Assembly (NCBI RefSeq): GCF_001638985.1
Contig: NW_017265146.1
Span: forward strand, 620,001 to 684,000
Source: Phycomyces blakesleeanus NRRL 1555(-)
Taxonomy: Eukaryota; Mucoromycota; Mucoromycetes; Mucorales; Phycomycetaceae
DNA length: 64,000 nucleotides
Direction of reading: 5' to 3'
Shown here: positions 33,149 through 44,797 of the stretch, piece by piece
Layout of the letters: every line of letters begins with the position of its first letter
Position numbering within the stretch: the stretch's first letter is position 1
Program-made: the position numbers and the translations under genes
Notes under the pieces: generated by a model
What the model saw: the letters and a program-made list of their open reading frames with translations, nothing else
Database searches by the model: none
What the model was told of the DNA's origin: nothing

Positions 33149-36100
33149 CATTTTTAGAGTAGTTTATATCTCCCCGAGTTCACACTTGTTTCTTCTCTAA
33201 AAAGCATTGGCGGACCCGTATTTACGCTTTACACAACTTTACTTAATAGACAAAAAAGAAAATTTTCCCAACTTTTTTTTCAGTTGTCCTGTGAGTAAAA
33301 GTGGGTATCGAAAATGTACTTTTTGGTGCAAATAGCCCAATTTACAGTGGATCAAGATTTTATAGAGTGAAAATGTAGGATGTTTTGGTCAATATTTGAG
33401 CAATCGATGCCCAAAGCTGCTGATAATGTGGATCTTAATGTGTCTAACCAAGTTGCTTATAGTCATAGAGTCTAATAGCTTTATGAATAGTGATTTATAG
33501 CTGATTTTTGGTGTAGAATTTGCCAATTTGATCAAAATGATCATTTTCGTTGTTGGCGATTAAAATTTTTATAATTTATATCTCGGCACAGCAACTTTAT
33601 ACAGCTAGGACATATGTATTAATATACTGCTAATAAAATAGTAGCTGTCTCTAAAAAGACATACAAGAGATTCAAGAAAACAATAATTTGTATCTGATAT
33701 GTCTTTAAACATGGATAAAAAGGGCAAATCCATGAAAGTTTAATATATATATATATATTGGTGTGTGTGTGTGTGTATGTCAATAAAATTGTATGTCAAT
33801 AGTTGAGATAGACCTTCGTTGTCTTCTACAAGTATCAGCTATCAGAATGAAGTATTTGTGCTTTATTCTTTGCATACATACCCAGTAATGGAATACATTT
33901 AATGTAATATTGTTGGCTTATAAATTTTTGAGCTATATTATTTTATTGCTCCAAGCTTATATTATGAAATCCTTAACGTGTTTAGCTTCAATGATCAAGA
34001 GACTCTTCCGTGAATCCCTTTTTCAGAAAAAGAAAAAGAAAATTATTGGATAGTCCTTGTAAGCAATATATATTCTGAGGTACTGTCATTATCATCTATG
34101 TCCAAAACAGCTTTGTAATATCTCTGAGCAGATTAGATATTCTATTTTATATTTATTTGTTAAAAGAATAATAGCACCGGATTCTTTGTACCTGCATTAC
34201 ATGGCTCGATCTTCTTCAGGATCTAAACCTGACTTGATACAAATGAAGTCTGAAAACGGTGGTAAGATATATGACACCTGTTATATTTCCCTTTGCCCCT
34301 AAATCTCATCCGTGAATAACGGAGGGTCCAAACTTGCCAACGAGAATTTACTATAAAGTAGCAAGGGTCAGCTTACTCGACTACGAAAGCGTCCACTGCC
34401 AGTCATCAAAAACTCTGTAAATGTTACCGATAAAGAGTTAGTACAATTTATTGCAGGTTAGTTCCTCTATCTCTCATAACATCACTATGTTACGATTGGC
34501 TGATACGCTTTACACAGCAGCCCATCCAACAACAACAAAAAAATTGCCTTGGCCTAATATTAAACTGTAGTACTGCAGTTTGGGGGGTCTTATAAGTGTT
34601 CTGGCATTTTGTTAACAAAAAATGGTCTCATAAGAGCTGTTAATATTTATATGTGGATTGAATATAACAAGGAAGAGGGAAAGCATCCGATAGTCAATAT
34701 GATTTTTTACTACTTTGGTACATGTTTTCTCTTTCTATTGGTTCTAATTTATACTAACCTGTAATTGTGTAACTGTTATGCAACGGAAAGAACAACCAAT
34801 AAGAAACAGTCATTACATCACAAGAACCAACTTTCTTGCAAGTAAATCAAAAGAAAATAGAGCAAAGTAAAGAAGTAAAGAAGTAAAGAAGTAAAGAAGT
34901 AAAGAAAGACTTGGTTTTGATCGTTTGTAGTAACAACTCTAAAGACAGAGTACAAGCTTCAATAACGGCAATTTTCAGGTTACTCTAAGCTGGTCTGTGC
35001 ACTTCTTGTTCCAACAGAAGAAAATTTTCATTTTATTTCATTTTATTTTATTTTATTTCGGGAGTTTAATCAACACAATATAAATAAAATAAAATAAAAT
35101 AAAATAAAGAATAGAATAAAATAGAATAAAATAACATATTCAAGACGAGCGTATTAAACATATAATGAAGCCCTTTTACAATAGTAAAGTACAGACCTCT
35201 TGGTACTTGGACTTGGTGTTGATGTGAATCTATAGAAACTTATCACAGTGAAGAAGCGTTAAATATACATGAACCGGTTGGTTGTTCTTTTTGTGTGGGT
35301 GATAATGTTCAGAGGGCGTGCGGTACTTGTATTAATCATCATGTGAAAATATACAGGCTGCCTGGTAGTTGTTTGGGGGGAGACAATTCTTATCTACCCA
35401 TACCTATGTGTGTCAAGTTGATAAAGGCGTATAAACGAATATATTGGTAGCTTAGAGTGTGATGTCAGCGCGACTACCATCAGAAAACAAAAAACATATA
35501 TGTACCTCAATTATTCCCACCTTCCCTGTTTTCCTTTCCTTCGCACTTTGTTTAAACATCATTTATCTCAATGAATTCCAAAGTTTACAACGCTCTCTGC
35601 GCAGCCTTCGCGCTCGCCTATCTACTTGCCCCAGCTCTCCTGTTCATCCCTGTGATGTTATGGGAGGCTTCTCCTATGCCCTCTGCATTCTGCATGGCCA
35701 AATCTGCTAAGAGAAGACGCCCCTCCATGGCTGGAGTGGGTGCAACCCCATTTGTTGCTGTAAGACCAGACGGCGAAGATCAAATCGAAGCTCACAAAAA
35801 TGTGATGCCTCAGACAATCCTTGGCATGCTGTCAAACTGGGTAGGCTCTTTGTGGTCTACTGGTTCGCAAACAACGGGAGAACCCTCAGGTAGCTTGTTG
35901 AGTAAGCGCCACGGAGGTATCCCAGGGCATATGTCCGTCAATGATTCCTCTTCGGAGGCGGAAGACGTTGTTTGTGTAGGAAAGTCGAGCGTGTTCTTTG
36001 GAGCAGGGCTTCGGGGATATGTCCCTCACCTCCTTCCTTTGCATAAGTTGGGACGTGGCATCGCTACAATGGTGTTCCCAGTTAACGGCGTGGCTGGTAC

Positions 36101-37648
36101 CTGTGGGGAAACCCATGCAGACCTCGACGAGGGTGTGTCGAGTGAGCTTGTAGACGAATGCGATGAAGCTGAGGTCAGCGTACGACTCAGATTCATCTGT
36201 GACAGATTTTTCTCAGAGGGTTTTGCAAAGCCAAGACTCTCTGCTAGATTTCTTGACGCGATGTTGGAAGAGGAGCTCAACGACTCTGCCAACAAAGCTC
36301 ATCGCGACTCATTGACTGAAGTCGCTGAACCAAAGTGCGGCTTGGTTCCCAAGTCAGCTGAAGAGACTCCTGTCCAAAGACAAGAGTCCATTCAGACCCC
36401 ATCGGGTTTGGATAATGCTGGCTTCGTGGTTCCAAAGCCAAAGTTTAGGACAGTGGAGGGTCTAAATGAGGCGTTCGCGCTATCGTCTTGGCAATCAGCC
36501 AATGGATTTTTTGGTGAATGTCTCTCCACAGGACTTCCCACACCGATGGAGATTGACGACGACCTGGCTTGGAGTGAAGCCGAGGAAGTTGAAGATCCCA
36601 TGGAGATTGATGATGTTGCTGAGGTGATGGTGCTTGATGCTGATTGTGGCGAAAAGCTCATGGCCCACACCTACAATCCAACGGTTACCGATTTGCAGTA
36701 CGTCTCCCAGTCTGCAAACATGGATTGTGATACGAACGATCTCCCAGCCTGCGTACCGCAGCAGGCTGCAGACGACAAGATGGAAGACGACACAGAAAAA
36801 ATAGTGCTACCGGAACCATCCTCTCTGAAGAAGTACGATGCGCCCAAGCCTAGACAAAAAGTAGGTGCCGACGAGGTTAAGGGTAGCAAAGAGCCTTCAA
36901 TGGCGGTCCCCCGACCAAAAGAGAAGAGCTCAAAGCTTCCTCGACCTGCCAGTCAAAAGGCCATTGAGGAAGCAAAGACCGCAATCGAAGGGCCAGAAAG
37001 CAAGATGGCTTCGGCCTCTTGTGATCTCCCTTCACAGCTTCCCAAGCCACTTTTTGGCCTTCGCACCGAGCGGGCAAAGCTTGTGTCAAGCCTTGCTTCC
37101 GAGGTGCCTGAACCTGTCACAACAGCCAGTTGTGACAAGGGAAAGGCCCCAAAGAAAAAGGCCAAGACACAGGGGTCAACTGCTACCCCAGCTGCCCAGG
37201 TCTCTGTTCCTGTTGCTGCACCCAGCAGCAAAAAGGAGGAGAGTATCAAGGAATTCAAGTCGGATCTTCCTTCTGCATCTCGCGGCAAGAAAGTGAAGAC
37301 TTCCGGCGGTGATGAGAAGGCCGATCTAATTATCGAACCCATCGGTAAAGAGATCGGAGAACCTCAGATCCAGCCATTCCCAGCTCGCAATCCTGCGTCA
37401 AAGCCGGCAAAGTCTTCGAGTAATAGAGGAAAAGAGGATCCAAAGAGCCTATTGAAGTATGTGCTCCGATTCAAAGGCGATCCAGCTGTCAACAAGGAGT
37501 AAGATTGTTTGTTAGCAGTGCCCGAGCTCACCTTGACCCATTGGGTCAGAGGTGTAGTGAAAGAATCTGCGAAGCTGATGATTCCGAAAACTTGGACAAA
37601 TTTTTGTTGCCCTGTACGCTTCACCAAGCGGACATCTTGTCTATCGGT
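33149..37648. repeat. Right arm of the 4.4 kb inverted repeat
   Basis: Reverse complement of 1-4490 with the few differences listed for the left arm; this arm is 10 bp longer (8-bp unit plus AC). Since the window starts inside the left arm, the true outer end may extend past 37648 here. From 33149 to 35570 no gene is seen apart from the repeat's microsatellites; about 100 bp before 35571 should hold the promoter of the 643-aa ORF. Confidence 0.95.
35571..37502 (+). CDS. 643-aa protein of unknown function (right copy)
   Basis: Identical in every residue to the copy at 147-2078. N-terminal hydrophobic segment (about 8-31), KRRR patch, paired PMEIDD motifs within an acidic region, and a basic, proline- and serine-rich C-terminal third. 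The ATG at 35571 is the first in frame after a TTTATCTCA leader. GC content is high relative to neighbouring AT-rich DNA, and the GC-rich character continues downstream to about 39000. No domain is recognised, so no function is proposed. Confidence 0.7.
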   Translation: MNSKVYNALCAAFALAYLLAPALLFIPVMLWEASPMPSAFCMAKSAKRRRPSMAGVGATPFVAVRPDGEDQIEAHKNVMPQTILGMLSNWVGSLWSTGSQTTGEPSGSLLSKRHGGIPGHMSVNDSSSEAEDVVCVGKSSVFFGAGLRGYVPHLLPLHKLGRGIATMVFPVNGVAGTCGETHADLDEGVSSELVDECDEAEVSVRLRFICDRFFSEGFAKPRLSARFLDAMLEEELNDSANKAHRDSLTEVAEPKCGLVPKSAEETPVQRQESIQTPSGLDNAGFVVPKPKFRTVEGLNEAFALSSWQSANGFFGECLSTGLPTPMEIDDDLAWSEAEEVEDPMEIDDVAEVMVLDADCGEKLMAHTYNPTVTDLQYVSQSANMDCDTNDLPACVPQQAADDKMEDDTEKIVLPEPSSLKKYDAPKPRQKVGADEVKGSKEPSMAVPRPKEKSSKLPRPASQKAIEEAKTAIEGPESKMASASCDLPSQLPKPLFGLRTERAKLVSSLASEVPEPVTTASCDKGKAPKKKAKTQGSTATPAAQVSVPVAAPSSKKEESIKEFKSDLPSASRGKKVKTSGGDEKADLIIEPIGKEIGEPQIQPFPARNPASKPAKSSSNRGKEDPKSLLKYVLRFKGDPAVNKE

Positions 37649-39390
37649 TGGCCCTGGAGCCAAGCCGACGCGGTCGGAACGAAAGGTTGATCCTGAAACT
37701 TCTGGTAAGCTTTATGGTGATACTGGAATTCCCGGACCTTTCACAGTACTTTTCTTTGGGATTATCTGCGTGGTGATTCGCGTTGGGTCTCTTGGTTAAG
37801 CTGTAAGGGTAGCCTCTTTTACGTTCGGTTCCTACTGCTTTCAAATTCAAAGGACTGGATTATCGTTTCCCTCTGGGATTGACACCATGCTCCGCCTGTT
37901 AGCTTGGTTCTGAGTCTTGGTTTGGCATAGACAGTATAAAGAGAAGGTAGATTGTGGAGGTCTACATATGAGTGTAACCTGTGGTGGTACTAGACTGGTT
38001 TTCAATCCTGTTTGCCTCTGGTATTTGCCGTTTGTATACATTCGAGGGTGGTGCTTGCACTGCTGTAGGGTTGGCTTGAACCTTTTGTTCGTAGGGTTCT
38101 TGTTGGCTTCCTCTCAGGTCTGAGGCCGAGATCTGTGAGTGGTGGTTTCTGTACGAGTAGGGCTTCCGGAGTCCTTGATTCTGGGTCGTTTTTGGGGCCA
38201 CGGTGGTCCTGTTGGCTTGTCTGGTCTGGTTGGCTAGATTTCCGGTATCAATCTGGTATCATTCTGGAGATCGTTGTTGGCTAGCTTGCTGGCCTGTTAT
38301 GTACCTGGGTTCTGGGTCTTTGTAGCTTGAGTTTTGTGCTTAAGCCAGGGAGAATGAATACTGTGGGGCACGGTGTTCATTATGTAGTCATGTCTGGCCG
38401 AATGGGTTTTGCTTCCTTGCCGGATTCTTTCTTGGGGTCCTTGGAAGGCTATTGTCAGTCCCCTCCTTTTTCTTTTCTGGTGAGTTCTCGAAGATTCACT
38501 GGTAGGCTCGGATAAGTCTTTTTGGACTTTGAGTTTGCTGAAATATAGATTGTGGAAAATCTATTTCCGGGGGGTAGATAGTCCCAAGAGGTTTTGGGAA
38601 AACGAGCCAAGAACATCGGGTTCCTACCAAGATTGACGAGGTTTTCCCTCACAGACATGACGGTATATCAGTCATTATGATTGCTACTAGTCCTTGTGTC
38701 TGGACTCAAATGATGCGTACAAATGCATGTCCAGACAGTCGCAGCTATTATGAGATGGCAAAACCAAAATTAATCTGCGTAGAAGGATATGCTTTTAAGA
38801 CTGATCGATTAGGTATCAGTGACGTTGTCAGTCGAATAAAGATAAACTGACCATACAAAAAAATGTCACTGAAGAGATAGCGTGGAATTCGCCGATGATC
38901 TCAAGCATCACGCAAAACCTGTGGTCAGAGTCCTAGCCACCCTCATTTGAAGAGGACTCTGATTAATATGGTCTGGTAAATGAACCAGACCAAGCAGGGT
39001 GAGCTAGAAATTATCACCAAAAAAAAAGCAGATTACAGTTAGCAACTGGAAATGCGTACACTCAAGGAAATAAGACCCGAGTCGAAGGGCATTTACGCAC
39101 ACTTTCATTTGTGAAGGAGAAGCAAGGTTACTTTCGACAAACCTATCCAAACCAAGTCGAGACAAGTGCTTACAAGCCATGCATATATATATAATCCCAC
39201 GGAAAATTGAATCCAGTATCAAAGCGAAGTTAAAGATAGACATGAACATGAACATGAACATGAAAAAAAAGGATATCGAGCATTCAAGCATCTAAACTTT
39301 CAAGCACAACAAGCGTAAGATCAAGTAGGCTAACCTAGAGTCTCGCCATCTCGCTGGGTTGGCCCAAAAGCACACCAAGAGTCTCGACTA
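37649..39390. other. GC-richer stretch with no intact gene
   Basis: Base composition resembles the 643-aa ORF more than the AT-rich remainder. Short open frames occur on both strands but none looks like a conserved protein. It may be the continuation of the same duplicated or mobile unit as the ORF, which the left arm cannot show because the window ends. Confidence 0.4.
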
Positions 39391-40110
39391 GGATATGGTT
39401 ACAACAAAAACAAATTCCTCGTCATCATTCAAGACTATTGGCTCAGTACTGCAAAAAGGTATTTGGGATGACCGGGTTTATATTATGGACCGAGAACACC
39501 AGCAGGAACAAGTAGAGGCCGTCAGTAGTAAACAACAGAGCTCAAGGCAGAAGCAATGTGAACCACAAAGCAAGCAATAAGGCAATTTTTCAAGGGTTGC
39601 TTTTGTCTCTGGATTTCTTTGTCAGAGATAATATCAACCATTAGTCCGTTTATCCAGAAGATAAGTGCTATTTATACACAATATGTCTCGGTACTAATTA
39701 TATGATATTTTTTCATCTTCTCAGGGCCGCCCTGTGACAGGGCTCGCAATACTACAACCCTTTAAAGGATACCAGAGAGAGCTTGTGAGCGTTGGACTTT
39801 ACCAAAAGGTAAGGCTGCTCGGTACACTTGTAGTACCTTTTCTCCCCTCAAAATATTGTACATTGCATTGTATGCCTGTATATATTTAGGGTTCTTGGTG
39901 TGGTAAGCCAAGATCTGGTAGCTCTTCTGCCATTCGGTGGTCAAACCCTTTTGTGGTTGACCCCATCGCTGCAAGTTGGCACATTGTTTCTGCTGGAAGT
40001 TTGGTTGTTTACTGTTGATGGTCTCGTATACCTCCTGCTGGTGGTCAAGGTCCAATCCGCCCGGTCATCGAAGAACATTTTGCAGTCCCGAGCCTGTCTC
40101 TTCAGATGAT
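39391..40110. repeat. Small inverted duplication of an unidentified element
   Basis: The plus-strand segment 39460-39580 (GATGACCGGG, CACCAGCAGGAACAAG, CAGTAGTAAACAACAGAG) resembles the minus-strand segment about 40070-39960 (GATGACCGGG, CACCAGCAGGAGG, AACAGTAAACAACC). Both encode similar conceptual peptides (HQQEQVEAVSSKQQ and HQQEVYETINSKQP). The minus-strand frame continues to 39762. The identity of the element is unknown. Confidence 0.5.
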
Positions 40111-40489
40111 GTTACCTATTCCAAGACAAGTTCCTTTACGTACAAAACAAATTCTATCAATTAAGGTATGTTATTTTGGCCATTCAAACCTGTCTCATAT
40201 GTAAATATATTTCTCGTTTTCTCACTCATTTTTTTCTTTATCTTTTTAAGCCATATTTGGTCTTAGCAACTCAAATAATGCGGCATATTCCGAAGCCTGA
40301 ATCTTATGCAACAATGACAGCAGCAAGAACCAAGTCAAGCAAGAAGAATACAAGAAAGATACAAAAGAATACAAAAAAAAATACAAAAAAAGCAAAAAAA
40401 AAAAAGAAAAAAGATCATTTTCACAATTATCTCTCTATCTCAAGTAGAAACTCATAGTCTAGCAGAATCCCTGAAATGGTCAAGCCACG
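40111..40489. other. Spacer with A-rich low complexity
   Basis: AT-rich, with a lysine-codon-like A run (AATACAAAAA repeats) near 40340-40410. No gene supported. Confidence 0.4.
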
Positions 40490-41880
40490 GTTTGCTTATA
40501 TGTCCAAGTCCAATTCCAAGTCTTGTCCAAGCCCAAGTCAAAGTCCAAATGTCCAAAAACTGTCAAAGTACTGTTCTAGTACTAGTCCTAGCACACAAAC
40601 ATATACAAACATATAGAGAAGTACACAGTTAGAGAAGTAGACAAATACACACACACACAAACACACACAATTTCTATTTTTCTATTTCTTTCTTATATAT
40701 ATACACACACACATACACATAGTCATAGTCATAGTCATAGACATACAAACATACATATACACACTTATATACATACATATATACATACAAAAGTAGAGAC
40801 GAATTTCTATCCAAGTCCAAAATCTGGGCTGTACCTCCAAGTCTCAAGGCCAAGTCGATTTCCAAGAAGGGGTCCAATGCAAAATTCCAAAAGCAAGTTC
40901 CAAAAGAAAAACCAAAAACCAAAAACCAAAAACCAAATCCGAGGCCTATACTAAGTCCTGTAAAAAAAAACGGGCATATACTAAGTCCTCCTTTCCAAAA
41001 GGATCAAACGAAATCCGATCTTGAGGCATATACTAAGTCCTCCACTCCAAAAGGATCAAATCCAAAAACCGAGGCGTAGACCAAAACCTATCAGAAATTA
41101 TCAGGCACATATTAAGTCCTCCACTCCAAAAGGATCAAAAGAAATCCGACCCTGAGGCCTATACTAAGTCCTGTCAAAAAAACACGCAGGCATATACTAA
41201 GCCCTCCTCTCTCTCTCTCTCTCTCTCTCTCTAAAAAAACAAAAAAAGAACAAAAGAAGAACAAAAAAAGAACAAAAAAAGAACAAAAAAAACAAAAGAT
41301 GAACAAACCGGAAAAACTCTGCATTGGAACCTGGACCTGGATTGAAGCAAAGCTGCGAACTGGAACAAGACTCTGGATTAGAACAAGGTATGAAATCCCT
41401 TTTTACATATATACATACAAAGCAAATGAAGTCTTTGAACAAAAACAAAAAAAATGCTCAAAAAAAGAAGCTAAAAAAAAACAAGAAGAGCAAAAAGAGC
41501 AATACCAAAACCATCTCCTCATATTATTTTTAATATCAAAACCTATTCTCTTATTACTATTCCATGAAATTGACTGGACAAAAAAATCAAAAAGTCTAAA
41601 TCATCCCCTTTACTATGTGTGCTGTGTTCGGACAAAAAAAAAAGCAAAAAAAAAATCAAAAAAAAAGAATCAAAATCAAAGTCCAAAGTATCCCCTTTAT
41701 TATTTTTCAATATCAAAATCCTCCCCCTCCTCATATCACTCTTAGCTTATATTGACTGGACAAAAAAAAACGGACAAAAAAAAAGATCAAAAGAAAAATC
41801 AAATGGACCAAGAAAATAAACCGACTGGACTTGACTGGAGCCGACTGGACTGGACTAAAGTAGCATGAACTTGACCATCT
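40490..41880 (+). repeat. G-poor, A-rich block with tandem repeats
   Basis: Starts with CCAAGTCCAAGT-type repeats, then CA/TA microsatellites and a run of AACCAAAA units. From about 40935 to 41210 there are several imperfect copies of a unit containing GGCATATACTAAGTCCTCC, most followed by TCCAAAAGGATCAAA. It ends with CT repeats (41206-41232) and A-rich runs with AAAAGAACAAAA and TCAAAA units to about 41820. The plus strand is strongly depleted in G. No protein gene is supported; lysine-rich open frames here are composition artefacts. Confidence 0.7.
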
Positions 41881-42955
41881 TATATTATATTATATTTAAT
41901 TTAACTTATATTTCCTTTATAAAAATCTTTGAATAATAAAATCTTCCTCATATGTCTCTAGTATCATATTTATATTTTTGTCTCTTTTTTTCTACATTTG
42001 CCTTCAAAGATATTAGAGAATCCGTCGTTCAGTGAAAAATTCAAATTTTTGCCAATTCTCGTTTTACGCGGCAACTTCATTTCCAATGCTAGTTTCACTG
42101 ATTTTATCGTGGAGGCTATTTAGTGATGTTTTGAGACGAAAGTTTGGAGATTCTCTAAATTTTTCCTCCAAATCATCACTTAATTTCTATTAAACATTAA
42201 GCTTATTTCTTCCCTTTCAAAGCAAAAAAGAGGTATCCAGGAGTTTTTTTTCTATATACTTACTTAATAAAGTAAATCTCGAAAAGCCAAGTTTATTAAG
42301 AGAATAATTGTAAGCTTATTAAGACGTATGTTTTTTATATTTGTCACAGTATTACGTTTTCATCAACTGTGGTCGAGTTTATATTTTAGCAGATTTGAAA
42401 TTACCATATCCCAATGGGTTTGCTAATAGTAATTGTAGTATCTATTCTAGACTGTGGAGCTTGTATTTCACTCAATTGTGGTGTGTATAGCACAAGTAGA
42501 GAGATAGACAAAGTTAGAGATCAAATGGCATATCATATAGCAATTGAATTTACACAAGAGAACTTTTGGCTATAAAGACATTTATAGAAATTTTAAAGGC
42601 TTTCATAAATTTAGACAAATGGGTAGTGCAAATGGGTAATGAATATTTAAATTGATAGTAGTATAAAAAACCAAAAGAAATTTTAGGAAGAAGTGCTATC
42701 ATAAATTTTAGAAGATGAGGATACAATATATGAAATAAGGTAAAAGAAACTAAACAATACATTGTAATTATTGCTATTTTATTTGAACCAAGGATTTCAA
42801 TTTTTGTATGGGTTATGTTTGTTTTTTGTTTTAATATCAAATATTTAAATAAACTTGGATAAACATTTTTTTTCTTAGAATAGTATTGACATCGTTTCTT
42901 AAACTGTCCCAATGGAAACAACCAGTCTACTTTGTATATATATAAAGTACTGCTG
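41881..42955. other. Intergenic, no gene seen
   Basis: AT-rich. Includes the 3' flank of the F-box gene ending at 42956. A non-AT-rich stretch at about 42005-42190 does not match anything I recognise. Confidence 0.45.
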
Positions 42956-44797
42956 TCAATATTTAGCAATGTGACCACATCTTAATTCGACATATCCTCT
43001 ACAAAGATCCTCCTTCCAATAATCTTTATCAACCAGTCCAAAGCCAGATCTCTCAACTTCAGAAATATTTTCCCTGTCTTTTTTGAGCTGAGACTCTTTA
43101 AAGTAATCAACAGCACTAATAACCTCTTGTTCCGAAAGCTTCCTGATCTTTAGAGTGAAATCGAATACGTATTCAAGTTCACAGTAGAAGTGGTACCAAG
43201 CTAGATGTTCCACAGAATATTCGGATTTTTTAATGTCTTGTTTTCCAGTTGCTGGACAATTTCCAGCCAAACGAGAAAGCAATACCAAATTGATGGCAGT
43301 ATTCTTGCTTGGATCATCGTCATAGTTATAATCATCGTCATTAGAATAGTAAAACATGGCGTCGGAAAATTTCAAGGACTTGAAGCTTGTGTAAGACATG
43401 TCAATGTATAGGCTTCCATTTTCAGTGGAGCTTGATCCATGAATTTCCGAGTGGCCCAAATCCATATATTGTAAATTTCTGCACCTGAAGGATGTGTAAC
43501 TAAGCACGGAGGCATTTGCTTCAATGGAATTTAGATTCAAGAGTTTTAATCCATGCTGCCTTGACTCTCTAAGCGCTGCCTCTGGACTGATGTATAGCTG
43601 TCCGTTGTAGAAAGTTAACTGTAGTAAGGCGGGGTAATTATCCAATAGGTTGTCCAATGCAATCGATATGCCACAGTCTTTGATTTCAATGCTCACCAAC
43701 CGTGCACTAAACGGAAATTCAGGCTCTACAATGTTATCCTTTTCAAAACAAAAATCACCAATAACAGAGATTCTTTCAAGGGTTTTTATGAAGGATTGTA
43801 AAAGTCGGCGGATAACCGTTCCAAGGAATATCGCTCCAGAGGCACCAAATTTGAGCTTGTAGTGTAATGTCTTGAGAGGTACACTTGACCGACAAATAAA
43901 TTCCCATAATATAGCATGCGACAATTCTGTCGTTTCTTCAGTGTAAAAATCGAGCGATTCCAAGCTCGGGAACACTTTCTTAATCGAACGGAGTAATGAT
44001 ACTTCTTCTTCGCCGTATTCTTTAATGATCACTCCTCTTTCTGTTTGGCACGGGGCTCTCCATTTCAAAGTGCGCAGGTTAGGATACTTGTAGGCAAAGT
44101 AGTACAACCACATACTATCCCAGCTCGTCAGGTGCAAATATAGACTTGTTAAATGGAGCGCTGGTTCAGTTTTTCGAATCTTTCGTGCATCTCTTCGGTT
44201 TATATCATCGAGTGCTAGGTTAGCCGCCATGCTTGTCAGAGATGGTAACATGTTGTGCAGATTATTATAGAGTTGCAAGCTAAGCTCGAGTGGAACCCGA
44301 CGATAATGTGGACCGATGTCTAATACTCGGAGGTTGGGAGTACTTCGCAAGATACCGAGCATCTTTATGGTCGAATTTCTAGAACGCGTATGCTTAAATT
44401 TGGTCTTAAGCTTGGTGATCGACGACCATTCAAGATTTGACTTGATTTCATCCATTTTGATTTCACTGAAAAAAAGGGATCCCATATCGATATATTCCAA
44501 GTTCGGAAATGCTTGAAAGACATTATTCTTCTGCCAGCCAGTGAAGTTTATTATTCCAGTAAAGCGTATGTCTGTAGTCATCAGATTAAAGGGCATAGTC
44601 TTGTTTGTCGAACTGTTTATTATGTCGCTAATATTTTCGAGTTCTTTCATAGAATAAACTTGTATTTTTCTCCAGAGTGATTCTTGAAATGGAATCTTCC
44701 ATGCCTTGCAAGCCAGAATACAGCAACACTTGTCACTCGTTGGTGTAAACCTTGCGATATTCGAGAGAATCTCGAAAGGTAAGTCTGACGCCGACAT
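42956..44797 (-). CDS. F-box/LRR protein, 613 aa (outside the inverted repeat)
   Basis: Intact single-exon gene. F-box at residues about 3-48 (DLPFEILSNI, ILACKAWKIPFQESLW), degenerate leucine-rich repeats, and the family motif DLCRGYVELRCGHIAKY placed at the extreme C terminus with the stop directly after it. A run of D, N and Y residues (near 500-515) is an insertion relative to the paralogues. Expected role: SCF ubiquitin-ligase substrate adaptor. A variant of the shared upstream element (GCTGCAGT at 44991-44998) lies about 200 bp before the ATG. Confidence 0.9.
   Translation of the reverse strand: MSASDLPFEILSNIARFTPTSDKCCCILACKAWKIPFQESLWRKIQVYSMKELENISDIINSSTNKTMPFNLMTTDIRFTGIINFTGWQKNNVFQAFPNLEYIDMGSLFFSEIKMDEIKSNLEWSSITKLKTKFKHTRSRNSTIKMLGILRSTPNLRVLDIGPHYRRVPLELSLQLYNNLHNMLPSLTSMAANLALDDINRRDARKIRKTEPALHLTSLYLHLTSWDSMWLYYFAYKYPNLRTLKWRAPCQTERGVIIKEYGEEEVSLLRSIKKVFPSLESLDFYTEETTELSHAILWEFICRSSVPLKTLHYKLKFGASGAIFLGTVIRRLLQSFIKTLERISVIGDFCFEKDNIVEPEFPFSARLVSIEIKDCGISIALDNLLDNYPALLQLTFYNGQLYISPEAALRESRQHGLKLLNLNSIEANASVLSYTSFRCRNLQYMDLGHSEIHGSSSTENGSLYIDMSYTSFKSLKFSDAMFYYSNDDDYNYDDDPSKNTAINLVLLSRLAGNCPATGKQDIKKSEYSVEHLAWYHFYCELEYVFDFTLKIRKLSEQEVISAVDYFKESQLKKDRENISEVERSGFGLVDKDYWKEDLCRGYVELRCGHIAKY

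Noticed and set aside
41299..41819. Lysine-rich open frames in the A-rich block
   Set aside because: They consist of A-run translation and reflect base composition, not a gene.
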